A stretch of DNA of 46,846 nucleotides from an uncultured bacterium (GTDB lineage Bacteria; Bacteroidota; Bacteroidia; Bacteroidales; Marinifilaceae): NCBI GenBank assembly GCA_905216195.1, contig CAJMSX010000027.1:1-46846 (forward strand). Reading direction: 5' to 3'. Made by a program: the position numbers and the translations under genes. Each line of letters starts with the position of its first letter. Position 1 is the first letter of the stretch. Positions 24,269-32,193 of the stretch are shown piece after piece. Below the pieces are notes generated by a model. The model was not told the origin of the DNA, did no database searches, and saw only the letters and a program-made list of their open reading frames with translations.

Positions 24269-25361
24269 GTTTGTTCATCAAAAACAAAATTGGTCTGATT
24301 TTAAGTGGGACAGCGATAAGATTGTCCCCTTGCTTGGAAATGTTCGGCATCTCCAGGGAAAATTATTGGGACAAATGGAAAGCCTCGGCTTTTCATTGAA
24401 AGAAGAAGCAGTTCTCACGACGCTGACATTAGATGTCCTCAAATCAACTGAGATAGAAGGTGAAATTTTAAATAAAGATCAAGTTCGTTCTTCTATTGCC
24501 CGTAAATTGGGCATAACGGTTAATGGAATAGTGGCTTCTTCCCGGAATGTGGATGGAGTTGTAGAGATGATGCTTGATGCTACTCAACATTATGATTCTC
24601 CTTTGACTAAAAAAAGACTATTGGGATGGCATGCTGCTCTTTTTCCAACCGGATATAGTGGAATGTACAAAATAGAAGTTGGGAAATACAGAACTGGGGA
24701 CATGCAGGTTGTATCAGGTGCTATGGGCAAAGAAAAAATTCACTACGAAGCTCCCAAACCTAACCTTGTAGAAAGTGAAATGGCAAATTTCTTGGATTGG
24801 CTGAATAATGGTCACATATCAATTGATCCTGTATTAAAAGCCGCAATAGCTCACTTTTGGTTTATCACAATCCATCCTTTTGACGATGGGAATGGAAGAA
24901 TTGCCCGTGCAATAACAGATATGTTGCTTGCCCGTAGCGATAATACTTCTCAAAGGTTTTATAGCGTGTCAAACCAAATTCTGGAGGAACGGAAAGTATA
25001 TTATGATATATTGGAGAAAACTCAACGGGGAGATGGGGATATCACAAATTGGTTGTTATGGTTTCTATCTTGTATTGAAAGAGCCCTGATCAATACGGAG
25101 AAGATCTTAGAGTCAACCATTGTAAAAGCTAAATTTTGGGAGCAGCATTCTCAAACCTCATTGAATAATCGACAGAGGATTATGCTTAACAAGTTGCTCG
25201 ATGGGTTTGATGGTAAACTTACATCATCAAAATGGGCTAAAATTACAAAAACTTCTCCTGATACTGCTTTGAGAGACATTCAAGACCTGATCTCGAAAGG
25301 GATTCTACAAAAAGAAGCGCAAGGTGGAAGAAGTACTAATTATGGGTTACTTGGTATCTAA
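24267..25361 (+). CDS. Fic-domain AMPylase (DUF4172-Fic-wHTH)
   Basis: A 364-residue Fic protein that transfers AMP (or another nucleotide moiety) to a target hydroxyl. The catalytic loop HPFDDGNGRIAR, starting at H203, is complete. The inhibitory helix motif (S/T)xxxE(G/N) is present as S60-TEI-E64-G65, so this is a class II self-inhibited enzyme that needs no separate antitoxin. The N-terminal part has the DUF4172 look (QKQNWSDFKWD). Residues from about 300 form a winged helix (SSKWAKITKTSPDTALRDIQ) that may bind its own promoter palindromes. The gene is much more AT-rich than its surroundings and sits between two 90-base direct repeats, which suggests acquisition. Confidence 0.92.
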   Translation: MFVHQKQNWSDFKWDSDKIVPLLGNVRHLQGKLLGQMESLGFSLKEEAVLTTLTLDVLKSTEIEGEILNKDQVRSSIARKLGITVNGIVASSRNVDGVVEMMLDATQHYDSPLTKKRLLGWHAALFPTGYSGMYKIEVGKYRTGDMQVVSGAMGKEKIHYEAPKPNLVESEMANFLDWLNNGHISIDPVLKAAIAHFWFITIHPFDDGNGRIARAITDMLLARSDNTSQRFYSVSNQILEERKVYYDILEKTQRGDGDITNWLLWFLSCIERALINTEKILESTIVKAKFWEQHSQTSLNNRQRIMLNKLLDGFDGKLTSSKWAKITKTSPDTALRDIQDLISKGILQKEAQGGRSTNYGLLGI

Positions 25362-25409
25362 AATCAGTTTCTCTCTTAGAGTTTTAAATGAAAGGATAGT
25401 CTAAATGAT

Positions 25410-25589
25410 ATGCCGAAATTTCAACCCTTTTGCTTCGTTGGATTAAATGGTAGTGGTAAATCAAATGTATTGGAAGCTATAGCTGCTATTTTCTACCATC
25501 TGGAAATGTATGTTGCGAAATTTCAGCCTAAGAGTTTCGAAAAATATTTTCGTCGAGAGATATGTAGCCTTGATGCTTTTGTGTTAAAG
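25410..25589 (+). pseudogene. truncated AAA ATPase (restriction-system-associated type)
   Basis: About 60 codons read FVGLNGSGKSNVLEAIAAIF, a Walker A motif in the style of SMC/OLD-like ATPases linked to restriction systems, then HLEMYVAKFQPKSFEKYF and ICSLDAFVLK. The sequence then breaks off into an integrase fragment of opposite strand at about 25589. A full protein would run to several hundred residues, and the usual N-terminal strand before Walker A is also short. It is a scar, not a working gene. Confidence 0.6.
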
Positions 25590-25783
25590 ATACCCACGCG
25601 GATTTTATCCAGCATTCGGTTCGCCTCCTGCGCCATCACGCTGCGACCGGACACGCGGCCTAACTCCACGTTCCACGATTTTTCCTCCACGTCCAGCTTG
25701 TAACTGAACTGTGCGATTTTGCCGTTTACCGTAATCCGGCACATCACCGGAACAAGCCCATGGTAATCGCACCCGAAAACCAA
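25590..25783 (-). pseudogene. N-terminal fragment of a Bacteroidales tyrosine recombinase
   Basis: Read on the minus strand, about 60 residues (GLVPVMCRITVNGKIAQFSY, KLDVEEKSWNVELGRVSGRS, EANRMLDKIRVGI) are typical of the arm-DNA-binding N-terminal region of Bacteroides integrases. The catalytic domain is missing and there is no good start codon. Its broken end meets the AAA ATPase scar. The gene-free stretch 25784-25967, which would be its upstream att region, holds two close AGTAACG copies (25918-25940) that may be old arm sites. Confidence 0.65.
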
Positions 25784-25967
25784 CTTTTTTCGAGGTGAGA
25801 AGCCCGAAATCCGAAATTCCTGCTACATTTGCACTTGGAATCCTCCGAATCGGGCTTGTAATTCAGCGTGTTGGAAGCCTCTCAAAATTTCCGTCGCCGT
25901 TTTGAAAAGAGTAACGGGATAGTAACGTAACTCCGGTTTCATTTGGCTTTTCAGCGGTTTCAATTGG

Positions 25968-26057
25968 CTCCGTCCTTACCGTCTGTTTTCTCTAACCCCC
26001 TTATTTACAACCTTCTTGCTCTCCTCTGCTCAATCTCTCATTTTTTATTCTTATCTT
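25968..26057 (+). repeat. 90-base direct repeat, right copy, with promoter
   Basis: The intact copy of the repeat at 23682-23771. Its end joins TATCTTTG (26052-26059), a good -7 box about 105 bases before the ATG of the AAA-ATPase-like gene. The repeat is thus the natural promoter region of that gene family. Confidence 0.85.
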
Positions 26058-26162
26058 TGCCCCGGAAGAGGCGGTCGGCTTTTGGTAGCAGGCTTCCCGG
26101 TTCCGGGCCGTTTGCCAGCCGGAGATGCCGGACTTCTCTGTATTTTTTTAAAACACGACGCC

Positions 26163-27740
26163 ATGAATACTGCCATACCCCCATTTCCGCGCAAAATGCC
26201 GATCGGCATCCAGAGTTTCGAATACCTGCGTCGCAACGACTATGTGTATGTCGACAAGACAGCACTGGTCTATCGGCTGGTGACCTTGGGCAAACCTTAT
26301 TTTTTGAGCCGTCCGCGTCGCTTCGGCAAGAGTCTGTTGCTTTCCACACTCGAAGCTTATTTCCTCGGCAAGCGTGAGCTGTTCCGGGGCCTTGCCATGG
26401 AAACCCTTGAGATGGAATGGGCCGAACATGCCGTGCTCCACCTCGACCTGAATGCCGAAAAGTATACCGACCGCGAACAGCTGGCGGACATGCTGGAATA
26501 TCAGTTGAAGAAATGGGAGGATCAGTACGGTTGCAGCGGAATCGGCAACTCGCATTCCACCCGTTTTATGGAAGTGATCCAGATGGCTTATAAAAAGACG
26601 GGCCGCGGCGTAGTGGTGCTGATAGACGAATACGATAAGCCCTTGCTGCGGAGTTTCGACAATCCGGCCTTGCAGCAGGAGTTCCGCGAAATGCTCACCC
26701 CCTTTTACACCGTGTTGGAGAGTGCCGACCCCTGGATTCGCTTCGTATTTATCACCGGAGTGACCAAGTTTGCGCAGATGGGTATTTTCAGCAACCTCAA
26801 CCAACTCAACGACATCAGTTTGGATGCCGATTATGCCGCCCTTTGCGGAATGACGCGGCAGGAAATTGAAGCCACTTTCCGTCCGGATCTCGAAATGATG
26901 GCTTCACAACGCGGCAAGAGTTATACGGAGATTATGGAAGCCATGACCCGTCGTTATGACGGCTACCGTTTTTCGCGATACAGCAGTGAGGGTATGTACA
27001 ACCCGTTCAGTGTGCTGAGTGCCCTGTCGAAACGATCGTTCGACAATTACTGGTTCGCCACGGGTACGCCCACGTTTTTGGTGGAGATACTCAAAAAGAC
27101 CGATTTCGACCTGCAGGAACTGGACGGCATCCAGGTAACGGCTGCGTCGCTCTCGGACGACCGGGCCGACATCCGCAACCCGATACCGATGATCTACCAA
27201 AGCGGCTATCTTACGATCAAGGACTATGATGATCGTTTTCAGGAATATACGCTCGGTTTCCCGAACCAGGAGGTGAAATACGGTTTCCTGAATTTTGCAT
27301 CACAGTTCTATACTCCGGTCAGCGAATCGGATACGACGTTTTATATCGGCAAGTTTATCCGTGAACTGGAAATCGGCGATACGCAGGCTTTCCTCACCCG
27401 TTTGCGCGCTTTCTTTGCGGGCATTTCCTATGAACTGAATGCCCAAACGGAGCGGCATTATCAGGTGATCTTCTATATCGTCTTTCGGCTGATGGGGCAG
27501 TTTACCGAAGCAGAAGTACGCAGTGCAAAAGGACGTGCCGATGCGGTGGTGAAGACCCGCGACCGCATCTACGTATTCGAGTTCAAGCTCAGCGGCACCG
27601 CCGAAGAGGCCTTGGCGCAGATCGGCGAACGCGGTTATCTGATTCCCTATACCGCGGACGGACGACAGCTTGTCAAAGTGGGCGTGGAATTCGATGCCGC
27701 CGAGCGCAACCTCGGGCGATGGGTCATCCGCTATTTCTGA
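26163..27740 (+). CDS. AAA-ATPase-like protein with C-terminal PD-(D/E)XK nuclease domain
   Basis: A 525-residue protein of the AAA-ATPase_like plus PDDEXK_9 (DUF1703-related) type. The N-terminus carries PIGIQSFEYLRRNDYVYVDK and a Walker-A-like SRPRRFGKSLLLSTL (about residues 48-63). A Walker-B-like VVVLIDEYDKPLL follows near 150. The C-terminus has GRADAVV and YVFEFKL, the D...ExK catalytic pattern of this nuclease fold. The family occurs in many copies per Bacteroidales genome and its function is not settled; mobility, defence or repair have all been considered. The ATG at 26163 starts the conserved N-terminus. More GC-rich than the Fic gene upstream. It carries its own promoter in the 90-base repeat. 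Confidence 0.9.
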   Translation: MNTAIPPFPRKMPIGIQSFEYLRRNDYVYVDKTALVYRLVTLGKPYFLSRPRRFGKSLLLSTLEAYFLGKRELFRGLAMETLEMEWAEHAVLHLDLNAEKYTDREQLADMLEYQLKKWEDQYGCSGIGNSHSTRFMEVIQMAYKKTGRGVVVLIDEYDKPLLRSFDNPALQQEFREMLTPFYTVLESADPWIRFVFITGVTKFAQMGIFSNLNQLNDISLDADYAALCGMTRQEIEATFRPDLEMMASQRGKSYTEIMEAMTRRYDGYRFSRYSSEGMYNPFSVLSALSKRSFDNYWFATGTPTFLVEILKKTDFDLQELDGIQVTAASLSDDRADIRNPIPMIYQSGYLTIKDYDDRFQEYTLGFPNQEVKYGFLNFASQFYTPVSESDTTFYIGKFIRELEIGDTQAFLTRLRAFFAGISYELNAQTERHYQVIFYIVFRLMGQFTEAEVRSAKGRADAVVKTRDRIYVFEFKLSGTAEEALAQIGERGYLIPYTADGRQLVKVGVEFDAAERNLGRWVIRYF

Positions 27741-27780
27741 ATTTCCGGGGAAAGACAGGCGGAAAGTAGAAAGAAAAGTA

Positions 27781-27788
27781 TAACTTTG
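27781..27788 (+). promoter_or_regulatory. -7 box upstream of small unknown gene
   Basis: TAACTTTG fits TAnnTTTG, 28 bases before the ATG at 27817. No TTG at the usual distance. Confidence 0.45.
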
Positions 27789-27816
27789 TAAAAGTTCAAC
27801 CGTAACGGGCAGCACC

Positions 27817-28278
27817 ATGGGTTTTTTAAATTTTATCTTCGGGAGGCCTTATAAACTACAGGACGAATTCTTCGGAACGATGACTTTCTTTGAGTTTAAA
27901 AAGGAACCTCATAAAAATTATTTTGAATGCCAACGCCATTTTAAACCGACCGGCAAAACCATAGAAATCGGAATCGACGGCGATAAAACGGGAATAACCC
28001 CTCCACAAATCGCCTTTTTTAAAAGTATAGAAGACCGCTATCCGGAGATAAGCCGGACGGTGGCTCCTTTGATCGAGAAAGAGGTCCGGAAGGGAGAGGA
28101 GGGATTTAACATACAGGATTTCCGGAAAGAGTTCCAGGCGGTTTACCTGAGTCTGCCCCGCTGTGAAACCGCGCCTGTCGTTTGGGAAATCGCTTTTGAA
28201 TCGACGCATGACACAGCTCATACTTTCATCGTCTCCATGTCGGATTTTGAGGCGAAAGACGTGCTGATTGACGGATAA
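27817..28278 (+). CDS. uncharacterised small cytoplasmic protein
   Basis: A 153-residue protein with no signal peptide. It opens with MGFLNFIFGRPYKLQDEFFG and has a mixed alpha/beta pattern with several aromatic strands. I do not recognise the family with certainty; its size, acidic surface and lack of motifs recall Bacteroidales proteins sometimes annotated as immunity-like, but no toxin partner is visible. It is followed after 10 bases by the DUF1287 gene and is probably co-transcribed with it. Confidence 0.7.
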   Translation: MGFLNFIFGRPYKLQDEFFGTMTFFEFKKEPHKNYFECQRHFKPTGKTIEIGIDGDKTGITPPQIAFFKSIEDRYPEISRTVAPLIEKEVRKGEEGFNIQDFRKEFQAVYLSLPRCETAPVVWEIAFESTHDTAHTFIVSMSDFEAKDVLIDG

Positions 28279-28288
28279 AACCGGTAGG

Positions 28289-28900
28289 ATGAGAAAGGTG
28301 TTTTTAACAGTAGTCCTGGGCTTATGTACCGGCCTCTGTGCGGCCTTCTGCCAAAATCCCGCTTTGGCCCGGGCGGCTCTGCAAATCAGAGACCATACCG
28401 TGAAATACGATCCCGCTTATTTCCGGATCGGATACCCCGGCGGAGACGTGCCGGCAGACCGGGGCGTCTGTACGGATGTGGTGATAAGGGCTTACCGGAA
28501 GCTGGGTATCGATCTGCAAAAAGAAGTGCACGAAGATATGGAAACCCACTTTGCCGCTTATCCGAAGAGCTGGGGACTTACCCGGACCGATGCAAATATC
28601 GACCATAGGCGGGTGCCGAATCTGATGACATTTTTTTCCCGGCAGGGCGAAGTGTTGAAGATAACCGATGATCCCAAAGACTATAAGCCGGGGAATATCG
28701 TATGCTGGGACCTCGGAGGCGGTACCCTGCATATCGGGATTATCACGGAGGTGCTTCCCGAAAAGCGGGAGCCCGGGGCGAAGGAGAGACTTTTGATTAT
28801 GCATAATATCGGCGGAGGTCAGGTTTTGGAAGACTGTCTGTTCCGCTGGAAAATAATAGGACATTACCGTTATGGAGGAAAAAGAAATAACAGCCGCTAA
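28289..28900 (+). CDS. DUF1287-family exported protein
   Basis: A 203-residue protein with a signal peptide (about residues 1-22, ending AAFCQ). It has the conserved pattern GYPGGDVPADRGVCTDVVIR around a Cys, then THFAAYPKSWGL, NIDHRRVPNL and GNIVCWDLGGGTLHIGI. DUF1287 members look like papain/NlpC-type folds with this Cys and the later His as likely catalytic residues, so a cell-wall amidase or peptidase role in the periplasm is plausible but unproven. The ATG at 28289 is chosen because it gives a proper signal peptide; an upstream TTG overlaps the preceding gene. Confidence 0.88.
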   Translation: MRKVFLTVVLGLCTGLCAAFCQNPALARAALQIRDHTVKYDPAYFRIGYPGGDVPADRGVCTDVVIRAYRKLGIDLQKEVHEDMETHFAAYPKSWGLTRTDANIDHRRVPNLMTFFSRQGEVLKITDDPKDYKPGNIVCWDLGGGTLHIGIITEVLPEKREPGAKERLLIMHNIGGGQVLEDCLFRWKIIGHYRYGGKRNNSR

Positions 28901-28965
28901 CACCTCTTTTATTCTCGGGTCTCTACCCCATTAACCCGTTCCCTTTTGAGTGTACCGGTGTGGGT

Positions 28966-29070
28966 TTCCCCCCCTCGCACACTTGCTCCGGTACGTCCGT
29001 GGACGTTTTCCCCTTTCCACACAATTGCCCCGTCCCCGTGATTGATCAATTGCCCCGTCCCCGTGATTGG
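28966..29070 (-). repeat. GC-rich hairpin repeat element, right copy, inverted
   Basis: The reverse complement of this stretch parallels the element at 20058-20232: two ATCACGGGGACGGGGCA units, then GGGGCAATTGTGTGG, a stem ACGTCC/GGACGT (28993-29006) and GGAGCAAGTGTGCG. The stem differs from the left copy by a paired change (C-G to T-A), which keeps the hairpin. Confidence 0.8.
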
Positions 29071-29086
29071 GGGGTGCGACCAATTT

Positions 29087-29225
29087 AAACGTTCCTTTAT
29101 TTAGCTGAAATACGCAACAAACTTAGCCAATATTTCTTGTTTGTAAAACATTTTACATGAAATAATTATGATTTTTTAATGTCTTAACGATAGTTCAAAC
29201 AAAATGCCAAAAAAAAGGAACGTTT
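29087..29225. repeat. 12-bp inverted repeat bounding a possible invertible segment
   Basis: AAACGTTCCTTT (29087-29098) and AAAGGAACGTTT (29214-29225) are perfect inverted repeats around 115 AT-rich bases in the 436-base gap before the AraC-type gene. The enclosed DNA has CAAACTTA (29118-29125), a -7 box (TAAGTTTG) facing left. The remaining gap to 29336 is AT-rich with no gene seen. Confidence 0.5.
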
Positions 29226-29336
29226 TTTTTAGTGTTATACACTTATTCCGGATAAGATATTGAGTGTGAATATCTTTTGTGCGTACGTTAAATTTATAAA
29301 TATCTCTTGAACATACGATAATTAAGACATGTTTTT

Positions 29337-30227
29337 ATGGCAGACTTGTTATTGAACGACTTGCTTTATGTGAATGAACACCTGAGCTGCAAGAACTACC
29401 GGGTAGAGGTCGATTCCGGTTTCCGGTACCTGGAAATCCCCGCCAATACCACCATCCAGGCTCTTCCTGCCAAGCTCAATAATTTTATCTTTCTGGTGGA
29501 AGGAAGTTTCAAGGCCAGTTGCAACCAGTTTCTCCACCGGCTGGTGGAGGCCGGACAAATGATTCTGGTGCCCCGGGCCGTTACGTTCCGCGCCCACACG
29601 GTTACGGACTGCAAAATCCTGCTTTTCTGTTTCGGCCTGATTAAAAATCCCTGCGACATCAGCATGCTGCAGTCTTATTACGCATGCTACAAGCAGGTCG
29701 TCTACCGCTTCGATCCCCTGCCCATCCGCTATCCGCTGTCCGCTTTTTTGGACCTGCTGATTTATTGCCTCAAAAACGGCATGAACTGCGGCCATTTCCA
29801 CGAGATTAAACACAAGGAACTGTTTCTTTACCTGAGGGGATTTTATACCAAGGAGGAAGTGGTGCAGTTGTTTTACCCGATCATGGGGAAATCCCCGGCT
29901 TTTAAGGACCTGGTTTTACAGAATTATATGCAGGCGGAACGAGTGGAGGAACTGGCCCAGTTGTTCAATATGAGCCGCACTTCGTTTTACAACAAGTTCG
30001 TGGAGGAGTTCCGGATGTCGCCCAAGCATTGGATGCAGCAACAACTCAAACAACAGGTATATATGAAAGCGGCGGTGCCCAACATTTCGATTAAGGAACT
30101 GATCGATGAATTCAACTTCAGTTCGGCGGCCCAGTTCAACCGCTTTTGCATGCGGGAATTTGCCTGTACGCCGCGGGAATTAATCCGGAAAATTCAAAAA
30201 AAAGCCCTGAATGGAGCGATTAAATGA
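29337..30227 (+). CDS. AraC-family transcriptional regulator of the fimbrial locus
   Basis: A 296-residue regulator. The N-terminal part is a cupin-like sensing domain (YRVEVDSGFRYLEIPANTTI, GQMILVPRAVTFRAHTV). The C-terminal 100 residues hold two helix-turn-helix units (ERVEELAQLFNMSRTSFYNK and SIKELIDEFNFSSAAQFNRF), as in AraC/XylS proteins. It lies directly upstream of the first fimbrillin gene, on the same strand and with a separate promoter region between, so it is the likely activator of the fimbrial operon. Possible phase variation of its own expression is discussed under the inverted repeat. Confidence 0.9.
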   Translation: MADLLLNDLLYVNEHLSCKNYRVEVDSGFRYLEIPANTTIQALPAKLNNFIFLVEGSFKASCNQFLHRLVEAGQMILVPRAVTFRAHTVTDCKILLFCFGLIKNPCDISMLQSYYACYKQVVYRFDPLPIRYPLSAFLDLLIYCLKNGMNCGHFHEIKHKELFLYLRGFYTKEEVVQLFYPIMGKSPAFKDLVLQNYMQAERVEELAQLFNMSRTSFYNKFVEEFRMSPKHWMQQQLKQQVYMKAAVPNISIKELIDEFNFSSAAQFNRFCMREFACTPRELIRKIQKKALNGAIK

Positions 30228-30290
30228 ATTATTTGTACAAACTGTGAATAAATATGAAAATTTTGAAAATAATAAATGTAGTTATCCTAG

Positions 30291-30298
30291 TACTTTTG
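30291..30298 (+). promoter_or_regulatory. -7 box of the fimbrial operon
   Basis: TACTTTTG fits TAnnTTTG and gives a leader of about 95 bases before the first fimbrillin ATG at 30401. The nearest TTG is 25 bases upstream, longer than the usual 19-21, which fits a promoter that needs an activator. Confidence 0.55.
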
Positions 30299-30400
30299 CA
30301 CTGAGGAAAAGATGTATCTGAATTCTAGCATGAATGTATGTACGATGCTCTTTACCGAATGTATATATATTCTTATATTTTTTAATTTAAAATTGTAATT

Positions 30401-31552
30401 ATGAAGAATCAATTGCGTTTATGGGGAATGATCCCCTTAGTTTTACTGGGTTTGGCGGCTTGTAACAAGGATGACGTTACACCTGCAGACCAGGGAAAGG
30501 GTAATGTGAAAATTACCTTCGGTTTCGATCAGGAGACCGGTGCGAACGGTCCGGCTACGGCCGCTGTGCCTGTGTCAGGTAAAAAGCCGACCACGAGTTG
30601 GGCGGGGAATGTAAAAGATTTGGTGATCCTCTTTGCAGCAACGGACGGAACCATCGCAGACGCCCGCCGGATCGATGTGCCGACAGCAACGGATATAAGT
30701 AACCAGAATGTACAAGTGAAAAATATCCCGGCCGGAACTTATAATACCATCATTATTGCTAACTCCGGCCAGGCGGCTAATATTGCCCGTAACTGGACGC
30801 CTGAGAATGCCAAGGGAAAGTCCCTTTCCAGCTTATTGATGAGTTTAGTGGGTGAGACCTTGCCGACGACGGGAATGCCGACCGGTAGTGTCGGATACAA
30901 AGAACCGGCGGAAATTTTTTACGCGAACCAGTCGGTAACGGTAAAGCCCGATGAAAATACTAACGTCGGTACACCTTTTGCATTGAAGCGTGCCGTTTCG
31001 CTGATCCGGGTTCGTCTGGTTCCTGAAGGGGACAATAAGGATAAAATTGATTTTATCGGAGATGGAAAAGGAGCCGTCTTCTTCCGTAAAGTACAGACGA
31101 CTATGACCGCAGCTAATGGTTTGTCCGGTCGTGACGAAAATAAAGGAATTTACATCGGTAAATCTTTCTTGGGTACTGAACCGACAACCGGATATACGGG
31201 AACCGGAAATATTCTAGCCAATGGCGTTACCTGCTACCAGGATTTCCTTAGCTTCCCGGGCGGATCGAAAACGGCGGGTGCCGAGAAATTCGATATCATG
31301 ATCATGGGAAAGACCAAGGATGCTACTTACACTCCTGTCGGCGAACAGAATCCGGTTGCTGCAAATACTCCTGTTTATTGGAGCGGTCCGATTAACGAAG
31401 TGGTTGCAGCGAACGGTATCCTGGAAGTGGTGCTTACCGTGAAGACCGTGGGAGTACCTGAGGTGCCTGAAGTAGGTAGTTACGGAAATCTTACCATACA
31501 AGTCAATGTATCTGAGTGGGGTAATGTAACCCAATACGAAATGCCGGTTTAA
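30401..31552 (+). CDS. fimbrillin, Mfa1/FimA-like shaft subunit 1
   Basis: A 383-residue secreted lipoprotein. The lipobox LLGLAAC places the lipid-bearing Cys at about residue 21. The N-terminal region shows KPTTSWAGNVKDLVILF and the C-terminal domain ends in a strand, LTIQVNVSEWGNVTQYEMPV, that could act as the donor strand in polymerisation. Major fimbrillins are exported as lipoproteins, then cut after an Arg before assembly. It resembles the subunit at 37029-38228 along its whole length (GYKEPAEIF, SLIRVRL, LPGGS-like SFPGGS, EKFDIMIMGK). It is the first gene of the operon and is followed at once by a strong hairpin. Confidence 0.88.
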   Translation: MKNQLRLWGMIPLVLLGLAACNKDDVTPADQGKGNVKITFGFDQETGANGPATAAVPVSGKKPTTSWAGNVKDLVILFAATDGTIADARRIDVPTATDISNQNVQVKNIPAGTYNTIIIANSGQAANIARNWTPENAKGKSLSSLLMSLVGETLPTTGMPTGSVGYKEPAEIFYANQSVTVKPDENTNVGTPFALKRAVSLIRVRLVPEGDNKDKIDFIGDGKGAVFFRKVQTTMTAANGLSGRDENKGIYIGKSFLGTEPTTGYTGTGNILANGVTCYQDFLSFPGGSKTAGAEKFDIMIMGKTKDATYTPVGEQNPVAANTPVYWSGPINEVVAANGILEVVLTVKTVGVPEVPEVGSYGNLTIQVNVSEWGNVTQYEMPV

Positions 31553-31561
31553 CAACCCCCA

Positions 31562-31617
31562 GGAACAGGTCTCTTTGTCGAAGGAGGCGCGATACCTCCG
31601 GACAAAGGACCTGCTCC
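31562..31617 (+). terminator. strong hairpin after the first fimbrillin gene
   Basis: GGAACAGGTC (31562-31571) onward pairs with GACCTGCTCC near the right end. The inner parts CTTTGTC/GACAAAG and GGAGG/CCTCC extend it into a stem of more than 20 pairs with a short loop. It begins 10 bases after the stop codon. It has no long T-run, so partial read-through or 3' protection of the fimbrillin message is likely. Confidence 0.7.
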
Positions 31618-31646
31618 TCCCAACCGATTTTTAATTAGCGTGGTGT

Positions 31647-32183
31647 ATGAAGGATATAGGTATAATCATATTGTTAATGTTGCTCTTGTGCACTTGCTGC
31701 ATGGTGATGGGCGCGCTTCTCTACAGAAAAATGACGAAGGGGCGCCGGATTGCCGCCCACGCTCTGCCGGAGCCGGCACTGGAGGTGCTGAGCGAACTGG
31801 GGCGCAGTGCAGGAGCCTCGCCCGATTTTTACCGTTACCGGAGAAACTACTACGTGGTTTTTCACAATGGGGAGATTTGGTTTGATAAAGAGGGAGAGCT
31901 GATCAAGGCTAAATATTATTTTACCCGGCTGCCGGAACTTCTCCGCCGGCGGATACCGGAAGAAATCCTGAAATCGGTAGCCGGAAATTTTCCTGCCACC
32001 TATGTGTCCGGATTTGAAAGGACAGCCGGCGGATACACCATCGGTGTATTCGGGCAAACAGACGGAGAATTGTTTTTTGATGAGGAGGGAAATCTCCGTA
32101 ACGTCGTGAACGACAGAACAGAGACAGGCGACTGCCGGACTTCTCATCAGCGATTGCCGCCGGAACACGCAATCGGATATTAA
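31647..32183 (+). CDS. PepSY-like small membrane-anchored protein
   Basis: A 178-residue protein with an N-terminal membrane helix (IGIIILLMLLLCTCCMVMGAL). A soluble part follows whose pattern (NYYVVFHNGEIWFDKEGELI, then GGYTIGVFGQTDGELFFDEE) resembles the two-repeat DUF2874/PepSY-like fold seen in Bacteroidales periplasmic proteins. These are small beta-barrel modules thought to bind peptides or inhibit proteases. It lies between the first fimbrillin and the fimbrial lipoproteins in an apparent operon, so a chaperone-like or protease-inhibiting role in fimbrial export is a guess. Confidence 0.6.
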   Translation: MKDIGIIILLMLLLCTCCMVMGALLYRKMTKGRRIAAHALPEPALEVLSELGRSAGASPDFYRYRRNYYVVFHNGEIWFDKEGELIKAKYYFTRLPELLRRRIPEEILKSVAGNFPATYVSGFERTAGGYTIGVFGQTDGELFFDEEGNLRNVVNDRTETGDCRTSHQRLPPEHAIGY

Positions 32184-32193
32184 AGTGAAAATT

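Noticed and set aside
27817..28278. Assignment of the 153-residue protein as an immunity protein of a toxin pair.
   Set aside because: No toxin gene or polymorphic-toxin signature is beside it, so only an uncharacterised call is justified.
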